From positions 1-64,000 of the forward strand of contig JBJEPQ010000019.1 in assembly GCA_051881315.1 (NCBI GenBank): a stretch of DNA of 64,000 nucleotides, given 5' to 3'. Below the pieces are notes generated by a model. That model was not told the DNA's origin. It searched no databases and saw only the letters and a list, made by a program, of their open reading frames with translations. Numbering within the stretch: position 1 is the stretch's first letter; each line of letters opens with the position of its first letter. The position numbers and the translations under genes were made by a program. The stretch comes from CAG-488 sp051881315. GTDB lineage: Bacteria > Bacillota > Clostridia > Oscillospirales > Acutalibacteraceae. Below, piece by piece: positions 57,787-64,000 of the stretch.

Positions 57787-60070
57787 GAAAATGTCAGAAG
57801 CAAATGAAAAAAATAAATTAACTTCTTCGATAACTGCACCCGAGGGAAAGCCGGACGGAGAAAAAAACTTCGTACCCGAAAACCCCGACGAGCTTTATTC
57901 AAAGCTGATTACGCTTGTCAGGGAGAATATGACGGAAAATGACGTTTCACTCGTTGAAAAAGCGTACTTCGTTGCAAAAAAGGCTCATGAGGGGCAGTTC
58001 AGATTTTCGGGCGAGCCTTATATAATTCATCCAATCTCTGTCGCAATTATCCTTTATAACTTAGGTATGGACGGGGAGTCGATGGCTGCGGCCTTGCTGC
58101 ACGATGTTGTCGAAGATACGGATATGACAAAAGAGAATATTCAGGAGGAATTCGGCGAGGATGTTGCAAACCTTGTTGAGGGCGTTACAAAGCTCGGCAA
58201 GGTGCCTATCTTTACCAAGGAGGAGCAGCAGGCGGAGAATGTCCGCAAGATGCTTATGGCGATGTCGCAGGATATCCGTGTCATTATCATCAAGCTGGCA
58301 GACCGCATACACAATATGAGAACCTTGTCTTTTATGCGACCGGATAAAAGACGTGAAAAAGCTCAGGAAACCTTAGAAATATATGCTCCCATTGCTCACC
58401 GTCTCGGTATCAGAGGCGTCAAGGAGGAGCTTGAGGATTTGGCGATCAGTTACCTTGATCCCGTTGCTTATAAGGAAATTCAGGAAAATCTTGAGCATCA
58501 GCAGTCCAAGAGAAAAGAATATCTTGACAGTATTCAGAAGAAGATCAGCGACAGAATTAAACAGGTTGTGCCCAACAGCAGTATTTCCGGCAGAATAAAG
58601 AGTGTTCACGGAATTTACCGTAAGATGTATATGCAGGGCAAGAGCTTCGACGAGATTTACGACATCTATGCCGTCAGAATTATCGTTGACGACGTTATCG
58701 ACTGTTACAACTGTCTCGGAATAATTCACGATATGTTCAAGTCCATTCCCGGACGTTTCAAGGACTATATTTCAACTCCCAAGGCGAATATGTATCAGTC
58801 GCTCCATACAACTGTTATCGGCGACGAGGGTATTCCGTTTGAGGTTCAGATCAGAACATGGGAGATGCACCGCACCGCCGAATACGGTGTTGCCGCCCAT
58901 TGGAAGTATAAGCTCGGAATGAACGGCAGACAGAAGTTTGAGGAGAAATTCTCGTGGATCCGTCAGCTTCTTGAGAGCCAGAACGTTTCGGAAAATCCGC
59001 AGGATATCGTCAACACGATCAAAACCGACCTCGTTCAGGAGGAGGTTTTCGTGTTCACACCGAAGGGAAGCGTTATCAATCTTCCCGCAGGCTCTACCGT
59101 TGTTGACTTTGCCTATGCTATCCATTCGGCGGTCGGCAACAGAATGGTCGGAGCCAAGGTGGACGGCAGAATAGTTCCGATAGATTATGTTGTCAAGACG
59201 GGTGAGATCGTTGAGATTGTAACCTCGTCACAGCAGAATAAAGGACCGAGCCGTGACTGGCTCAAATTCGTCAAGACAAGCGGCGCAAGAAATAAGATCC
59301 GCTCATGGTTCAAGAAAGAACGCAGGGAGGAAAACATTCTTGAGGGCAAAATGGAGGTTGAGCGTGAGTTCAAGCGCAACTTTATCCGCCTGACGGATCA
59401 GCAGTTTGAAAAGTTTGTTCTTGAGATCGCACAGCGCCAGCGTTTTAACAGCGCCGACGATTTCTTTGCCGCCATCGGCTACGGCGGAATTTCAATCAAC
59501 AAGCTGATGCCGCATATCAAGGACGAATATGTCAAGGAGTTTAAACAGCCCGAGCCCGTTGAGGAGGATGTTATCAAGATATCCAAGCCTGCTCAGCAAA
59601 AGCGGACAAAAAGTCAGGAGGGCGTTGTTATCGAGGGCATCGACAACTGCCTTATAAAGCTTTCCAAGTGCTGCAGTCCCCTGCCGGGCGACAATATAAT
59701 CGGATTTATCACAAGAGGACACGGAGTTTCCATACACAAGCGTGACTGCACGAACGTGCCGAAGGTCATTGAGCTTTCCGACGAGCCTGACAGATGGATC
59801 GCCGCAAGCTGGGATAATTCCGCCAAGGAGGACTTTACGGCAACGGTTTCGCTTGTCTGTCTTGACCGTGTCGGATTGATGGCAGATATTTCAAAAATGA
59901 TAGCCGATATGCGTGTTATGATCTACGGAATTAACACAAAGAGCAAAAAGGACGGCAGAGCCTCGCTTGAGCTGACGATCGGCGTAAACGGAAAAGAGCA
60001 TCTGAACAGCGTTATGGCAAAGCTCAGAAAAATAAACGGCGTTCTTGATATCGAAAGAGCCAACAGCTAA
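57773..60070 (+). CDS. relA: (p)ppGpp synthetase/hydrolase, long RSH
   Basis: The 765-residue protein has the full RSH layout: HD hydrolase domain (LLHDVVEDTDM near residue 104, with the HD pair), synthetase domain (GRIKSVHGIYRKMYMQGKSFDEIYD around residue 275-300), TGS domain (FTPKGSVINLPAGSTVVDFAYAI near 425), a cysteine-containing helical zinc-finger region (SKCCSPLPGD near 630), and a C-terminal ACT/RRM domain. It makes and breaks the stringent-response alarmone. Intact HD residues suggest it is bifunctional. The start ATG overlaps recJ; a second ATG lies six codons on. Confidence 0.95.
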   Translation: MPSGKKMSEANEKNKLTSSITAPEGKPDGEKNFVPENPDELYSKLITLVRENMTENDVSLVEKAYFVAKKAHEGQFRFSGEPYIIHPISVAIILYNLGMDGESMAAALLHDVVEDTDMTKENIQEEFGEDVANLVEGVTKLGKVPIFTKEEQQAENVRKMLMAMSQDIRVIIIKLADRIHNMRTLSFMRPDKRREKAQETLEIYAPIAHRLGIRGVKEELEDLAISYLDPVAYKEIQENLEHQQSKRKEYLDSIQKKISDRIKQVVPNSSISGRIKSVHGIYRKMYMQGKSFDEIYDIYAVRIIVDDVIDCYNCLGIIHDMFKSIPGRFKDYISTPKANMYQSLHTTVIGDEGIPFEVQIRTWEMHRTAEYGVAAHWKYKLGMNGRQKFEEKFSWIRQLLESQNVSENPQDIVNTIKTDLVQEEVFVFTPKGSVINLPAGSTVVDFAYAIHSAVGNRMVGAKVDGRIVPIDYVVKTGEIVEIVTSSQQNKGPSRDWLKFVKTSGARNKIRSWFKKERREENILEGKMEVEREFKRNFIRLTDQQFEKFVLEIAQRQRFNSADDFFAAIGYGGISINKLMPHIKDEYVKEFKQPEPVEEDVIKISKPAQQKRTKSQEGVVIEGIDNCLIKLSKCCSPLPGDNIIGFITRGHGVSIHKRDCTNVPKVIELSDEPDRWIAASWDNSAKEDFTATVSLVCLDRVGLMADISKMIADMRVMIYGINTKSKKDGRASLELTIGVNGKEHLNSVMAKLRKINGVLDIERANS

Positions 60071-60094
60071 AGATAGAATATAAGAGGATTTTTT

Positions 60095-60556
60095 ATGAAA
60101 GCAGTAGTTCAAAGAGTAAAATCGTCCGCAGTCGTTGTTGACGGCGAAACAATAGGTGAGATCGGACGGGGATATAATGTCCTTTTAGGAGTTTTTCCCG
60201 ACGATACAAAAAAGGACGCAGAGATACTTGCCGCAAAGATAGCAAAACTGCGTGTCTTTGAGGACGAGGACGAAAAGATGAATTTGTCGATCATGGATAT
60301 CGGCGGTGAGGTGCTTGCAATTTCGCAGTTTACGCTGTGTGCGGACATCAAGAAAGGCAACCGTCCCTCGTTCATTACCGCCGCAAAGCCCGAATATGCC
60401 AACGAGCTTTATGAATACTTTATGGAACAGCTCAAAGCAAACGGCATAAAAAAGGTTGAACACGGCTCATTCGGAGCGGATATGCAGGTCGAGATACACA
60501 ATGACGGCCCCGTGACGATAATTATGGACACTACAATTTGGAATAAGAGGGATTGA
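60095..60556 (+). CDS. dtd: D-aminoacyl-tRNA deacylase
   Basis: A 153-residue DTD. The chiral-proofreading motifs are both present: SQFTLCA (residues 77-83; SQFTLxA) and NDGPVTI (about 137, the GP dipeptide). It removes D-amino acids and glycine from mischarged tRNAs. It follows rel by 24 bases, as in many Firmicutes, and precedes the MBL hydrolase by one base. Confidence 0.96.
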   Translation: MKAVVQRVKSSAVVVDGETIGEIGRGYNVLLGVFPDDTKKDAEILAAKIAKLRVFEDEDEKMNLSIMDIGGEVLAISQFTLCADIKKGNRPSFITAAKPEYANELYEYFMEQLKANGIKKVEHGSFGADMQVEIHNDGPVTIIMDTTIWNKRD

Positions 60557-60557
60557 A

Positions 60558-61190
60558 ATGACGGTTGAAACACTTGTTCTCGGTCCCGTAAGTGCCAATA
60601 CCTACATTGTCACGGACGATGTAAGCGGCGAAACAGCGGTGATCGATTGCGGCGAATGTACCGCAGAGCTGCTTGAAAAGCTCAGCGACAAAAATGTAAA
60701 ATATATTCTTCTGACCCACGGTCACGCTGACCATATCCTCGGAGTTTACGGTCTCAGGCAGGCCTTTCCCGAAGCGAAGATCGTTATTCACAGGGAGGAT
60801 GCGATCTGTCTTACGGACGAAAGATTCAGCCTCGGAGTAAGTATTGCTCCCGGCAGGCAGAAAAATACCGAAGCCGATATCACGGTGGACGAGGGCGACC
60901 GGATAACTCTCGGAAGCCTTGTTTTCACCGTTATGCACACTCCCGGTCACACCAAGGGAAGCGTATGCTACTATGTTGAGAGCGAGCGTGCTCTCTTTAC
61001 GGGCGACACTCTTTTCTGCCTTACCGTGGGCAGGACCGATCTCTACGGCGGAAACGATGATGAAATGTATGCTTCAATCAAAAGGCTTTATGAAATGCCG
61101 GGAGATTATGCGATATATACAGGTCACAACAGATCAACAACGATGGAATACGAAAGAAGAAGAAACAGATATATGAGGAGATTTAAATGA
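60558..61190 (+). CDS. MBL-fold hydrolase (glyoxalase II-like, YqgX type)
   Basis: A 210-residue metallo-beta-lactamase fold protein with the metal motif LLTHGHADHILG (HxHxDH, about residue 55), HTPGHTKGS (about 127) and FTGDTLF (about 146), all as in YqgX-type hydroxyacylglutathione hydrolase-like enzymes. Firmicute members often lack glutathione, so the thiol ester substrate is unclear. It lies one base after dtd and overlaps hemZ by four bases; the order rel-dtd-MBL-hemZ is frequent in Clostridia. Confidence 0.9.
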   Translation: MTVETLVLGPVSANTYIVTDDVSGETAVIDCGECTAELLEKLSDKNVKYILLTHGHADHILGVYGLRQAFPEAKIVIHREDAICLTDERFSLGVSIAPGRQKNTEADITVDEGDRITLGSLVFTVMHTPGHTKGSVCYYVESERALFTGDTLFCLTVGRTDLYGGNDDEMYASIKRLYEMPGDYAIYTGHNRSTTMEYERRRNRYMRRFK

Positions 61191-62638
61191 TACTCAGGGT
61201 CGTCGATCATCAATTTCATTATGAAATGGAAAACCTTTGCAGGGTTTTCTATCCTCACGAAACGATCCGTGTTATCAGGGAGTACAACGGTGAAACCGAC
61301 AAAATAACCGTCACAACCGAGCTTTGCGGTGAATACCTTGTTAAAGTCAGCGTTGATATTGACGGAGAAATCGGCGAAAAGGAGAAGATTGTTGCCGATT
61401 TTGACGACTGCGAGAGGGAAATGGCGATCCTGCTTTTCTCTCTGCTTTCCGAAAAAACGGGTTACACTCCGAAATGGGGCATACTTACGGGTGTAAGACC
61501 GTCAAAGCTGATGAACACTCTGATCTCCGACTTTGGCGACGAGGGCGCAAAGGCTTATTTTAAAGATAAGCTGCTTGTAAGCGAGAACAAAACCGAGCTT
61601 GCCTATTCCGTTGCCAAGGCAGAGGAAAGAATAATGTCCCTCTCCGACGAAAAAAGCTTCAGTCTCTATGTTTCGATCCCTTTCTGCCCGACAAGGTGCA
61701 ACTATTGCTCATTCGTTTCCCATTCCATAGCTCAGGCGAAAAAGCTTTTGCCCGAATATGTTGAAAACCTTTGCAGGGAAATAAAAATGACGGCGGATAT
61801 CGCCAACGATCTGGGCTTGAGGCTTGAATCAATTTACTGGGGCGGCGGCACACCGACCACCCTCCCGGCTCAGGATATTGAAAGAATCTGCGCCGAGATA
61901 AACGCAGATTTTGACCTTTCCGATATCCGTGAATATACGATTGAGGCAGGCAGACCTGATACGGTTACGCCCGAAAAGCTCAGGGTGATAAAGTCGGCAG
62001 GTGTCGGAAGAATAAGCATAAATCCGCAGACCTTTAACGACGATGTTCTCAAGGCGATCGGCAGACGTCACACCGTCGATGATTTTATGCGTGTGTTCAC
62101 CGAAGCAAGGAACGCAGGCTTTGACAATATCAATACCGATCTTATCGCAGGTCTGACGGACGACACCTACGAAAGCTTTTGCAATTCCGTTGACAGGGCG
62201 ATTGAGCTGAATCCCGAAAACATCACCCTGCACACCCTCGCTCTCAAGCGTTCATCGACTATCGTAACTCACGGAGTTGATGTTCAGAACGGTGAAACCG
62301 CAAATAAAATGCTGGAATATGCTCAGAATAAGTTCTATTCATCGGGGTACAGACCGTACTATATGTATAGGCAGTCACGCTCACTCGGCAATCTTGAGAA
62401 TGTCGGCTGGTGCAAGGAGGGCTATGAGTGCCTTTACAACGTGTTTATGATGGAGGAGTGCCACACGGTGCTTGCCGTCGGTGCAGGAGCGGTCACCAAG
62501 CTCAAAGATCCGTACAGCCGAAACATTGAGAGAATTTTTAACTACAAATACCCGTACGAATATAATTCGAGATTTGATGTCCTTGCCGGGCGCAAGGAGC
62601 AGATCAGGGATTTTTATCAACGAATACAGAGGTGCTGA
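61187..62638 (+). CDS. hemZ: Coproporphyrinogen dehydrogenase-like radical SAM protein HemZ
   Basis: The 483-residue protein has an N-terminal extension of about 160 residues typical of HemZ, then the radical SAM core with SIPFCPTRCNYCSF (C-x3-C-x2-C, about residue 170) and YWGGGTPTTL (about 222). The HemN family oxidises coproporphyrinogen anaerobically, but HemZ-type and HemW-type proteins differ in function and some handle heme. No other heme gene is present in the window. It overlaps the MBL gene by four bases and ends one base before the kinase-like gene. Confidence 0.9.
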   Translation: MILRVVDHQFHYEMENLCRVFYPHETIRVIREYNGETDKITVTTELCGEYLVKVSVDIDGEIGEKEKIVADFDDCEREMAILLFSLLSEKTGYTPKWGILTGVRPSKLMNTLISDFGDEGAKAYFKDKLLVSENKTELAYSVAKAEERIMSLSDEKSFSLYVSIPFCPTRCNYCSFVSHSIAQAKKLLPEYVENLCREIKMTADIANDLGLRLESIYWGGGTPTTLPAQDIERICAEINADFDLSDIREYTIEAGRPDTVTPEKLRVIKSAGVGRISINPQTFNDDVLKAIGRRHTVDDFMRVFTEARNAGFDNINTDLIAGLTDDTYESFCNSVDRAIELNPENITLHTLALKRSSTIVTHGVDVQNGETANKMLEYAQNKFYSSGYRPYYMYRQSRSLGNLENVGWCKEGYECLYNVFMMEECHTVLAVGAGAVTKLKDPYSRNIERIFNYKYPYEYNSRFDVLAGRKEQIRDFYQRIQRC

Positions 62639-63547
62639 ATGGCATACTTTACTTTAAACGATATAAATAAAAATGTTGAGTCGAATGTTGAATCGTTTAT
62701 CAACGATGCCGAGAGCCGATTTGAAAGCTCCGTCTCCGAGCTTGCGGATCGGTTTAGCTCCGACTGCGACATTGTTCTGCTTGCAGGTCCCAGCTCGTCG
62801 GGCAAGACCACGACAGCAGGCAAAATAGCTCAGAAGATAAAAAACAGCGGCAGAAACGCATATACCCTGTCGCTGGACGACTATTACAGAAACGCCGCCG
62901 ATATTCCTGTGACGGCTGAGGGACTGAAGGACTTTGAGAATGTCAGCGCACTGGATATTGACCTTATTCACAAGACCTTCAGCGACCTGATTGAAAAAAG
63001 AACGGCTCAGGTGCCCGAATTTGATTTTGTCAGCGGAACGAGAAAGTCCGAGACCAAAAGGATGGAGCTGAAAAAGGACGATTTGATAATCGTTGAGGGT
63101 ATCCATGCCCTCAACCCTATAATCACAAAAGGACTTGATGAAAGTCATATCACGAAAGTTTATATCAGCGTTTCGTCAAGAGTGACCGACGATTCAGGCA
63201 GGGTGATTTTCAGCAAGAGAAATCTTCGCCTTGTCCGCAGAATGATAAGGGATTATCATTACAGAAACACCTCGGTTGAAAAGACGCTTTCCCAATGGTC
63301 CGAGGTGCTCAAGGGCGAGAATAAATATATCTTCCCGTTTGAGAGGAACTCAAGCTTCAGAATTGACTCCTTCCACCCGTATGAGCCGTGCCTTTTCAAG
63401 AGCGAAGCCGTTGAATTGCTCAAAAGCGTGGGGGAGGACAGCGACGTGTATCCGATAGCCTCCGAGCTGAAAAACAGCTTCTCGGAGCTTGACACAATAG
63501 ATATGTCAAAGCTTCCTGCAAATTCTTTACTCAGAGAATTTGTTTAA
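62639..63547 (+). CDS. Uridine kinase-like P-loop protein
   Basis: A 302-residue P-loop kinase of the uridine kinase/phosphoribulokinase family. Walker A is GPSSSGKTT (about residue 51), the acceptor-site DD-YYR is in SLDDYYRNAAD (about 80), and VEGIHALNP (about 155) fits the Walker B-like strand. The N-terminal 45 residues are not part of Udk. Such longer homologues are widespread in Clostridia; substrates include uridine or another nucleoside, and the exact one is open. It starts one base after hemZ. Confidence 0.83.
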   Translation: MAYFTLNDINKNVESNVESFINDAESRFESSVSELADRFSSDCDIVLLAGPSSSGKTTTAGKIAQKIKNSGRNAYTLSLDDYYRNAADIPVTAEGLKDFENVSALDIDLIHKTFSDLIEKRTAQVPEFDFVSGTRKSETKRMELKKDDLIIVEGIHALNPIITKGLDESHITKVYISVSSRVTDDSGRVIFSKRNLRLVRRMIRDYHYRNTSVEKTLSQWSEVLKGENKYIFPFERNSSFRIDSFHPYEPCLFKSEAVELLKSVGEDSDVYPIASELKNSFSELDTIDMSKLPANSLLREFV

Positions 63548-63573
63548 GCATTTGTAAAATGTTTTGAAAAATA

Positions 63574-63602
63574 TTGATAATTCAGTTTTTTTATGGTAAA
63601 AT
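63574..63602 (+). promoter_or_regulatory. Promoter of the SpoVB/MurJ-like gene
   Basis: TTGATA (63574-63579), 17 bases and TAAAAT (63597-63602), about 70 bases before the ATG. Confidence 0.6.
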
Positions 63603-63671
63603 AAATTTCACCGATTTTTTATAGATAAATGTTTTCTTTATTATATAGAGATCTGAACAGGAGGAAACACG

Positions 63672-64000
63672 ATGGCTGAGGAAAAGTCAGGTAAAAAGTC
63701 TCAATCGCTGTTGAGCGGAGCCTTTATACTTGTTGTTGCCACAATTCTCGTTAAGGTTATAGGAGCGTTATTCAAAATACCGCTTTCCATGCTGATCGGA
63801 GAGGTCGGCAGAGGATATTTCAGCACGGCATATGAGATTTACACTCCGCTTTATTCAATATCAATGGCAGGCTTGCCTGTCGCTGTTTCAAGGCTTGTTG
63901 CCAAGGAACGCTCACTCGGTAATTTCCGTGATGTCAGAATGATAAGGCGCGTCGCAAGGCGGCTGTTTCTTATCATGGGTGTGCTCGGCACGGTTCTGCT
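63672..64000 (+). CDS. Polysaccharide flippase, SpoVB/MurJ-like, N-terminal part
   Basis: Only the first 109 codons are in the window. After a short charged start, helix 1 (GAFILVVATILVKVIGALFKIPL) and SISMAGLPVAVSRLVAKERSLGN match the opening of MOP-superfamily flippases such as SpoVB, YtgP and MurJ, which move lipid-linked wall or polysaccharide precursors across the membrane. CAGGAGG precedes the ATG. The reading frame runs off the right edge. SpoVB itself is not certain: the family is large. Confidence 0.8.
   Translation, partial: MAEEKSGKKSQSLLSGAFILVVATILVKVIGALFKIPLSMLIGEVGRGYFSTAYEIYTPLYSISMAGLPVAVSRLVAKERSLGNFRDVRMIRRVARRLFLIMGVLGTVL

Noticed and set aside
1..64000. CRISPR arrays, tRNA or rRNA genes, phage integrase or transposase
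   Set aside because: No regularly spaced short repeats, no clover-leaf-like cluster and no recombinase-like protein were seen on either strand.

Overview
The window looks like the chromosome of a low-to-medium GC Gram-positive anaerobe of the class Clostridia, most likely Oscillospiraceae/Ruminococcaceae. The reasons are the yaaQ-holB-ricT gene order, a T-box on asnS, a purine riboswitch on xpt, BMP-type nucleoside ABC transport, HemZ, RicT, a SpoVB/MurJ-like flippase, strong GGAGG ribosome sites and near-consensus sigma-A promoters. The lineage is inferred from gene content only. No rRNA, tRNA, CRISPR array, integrase or transposase gene was seen.

Layout. 1-2.2 kb: an AT-rich islet of two anchored proteins of unknown function, bounded by direct copies of a composite hairpin repeat, next to a MITE-like element that recurs at 34.7 kb. 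2.3-17.4 kb (minus strand): TipA-type MerR regulator, CopZ-like protein, ricT-holB-darA, QueG-like iron-sulfur protein, AEC carrier, citrate synthase, asnA-asnS under a T-box, CorA, a phosphoesterase, glmS and an orphan LolD-like ATPase. 17.6-23.4 kb (plus): guanine-class riboswitch, xpt and a BMP/ABC nucleoside importer. 23.7-26.5 kb (plus): rpsO-pnp with structured leaders. 26.6-31.5 kb (minus): a five-gene operon of two SCP2-like lipid-binding proteins, a class III aminotransferase and a split transketolase; its product is unknown and it is one of the two best candidates for an undescribed system. 31.6-34.6 kb: tmcAL, ackA and a YaiI/YqxD-family gene. 34.9-36.3 kb: an orphan polytopic membrane protein. 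36.4-44.8 kb (plus): a complete shikimate, Phe and Tyr operon (pheA, aroB, aroC, aroE-aroK fusion, aroQ, aroA, tyrA, DAHP synthase). 44.9-55.7 kb: an FAD reductase, ABC exporter, YhcH-family protein, polar amino acid ABC importer, anchored surface protein, NMN adenylyltransferase-like protein, GPH symporter and glycosyltransferase. 55.7-64 kb: recJ-rel-dtd-MBL-hemZ-uridine kinase-like genes and the start of a SpoVB/MurJ-like gene.

The most clear-cut regulatory discovery is ahead of the aro operon. A perfect promoter (TTGACA-17-TATAAT) is followed by a 27-codon reading frame with the run FYYFYY. Downstream, a short segment can pair with the 5' arm of an intrinsic terminator, which is the architecture of ribosome-mediated attenuation. 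It would control the whole route from E4P and PEP to phenylpyruvate and hydroxyphenylpyruvate. Elsewhere regulation is by typical Firmicute RNA devices: a T-box with a plausible Asn specifier, a purine riboswitch, and structured rpsO and pnp leaders.
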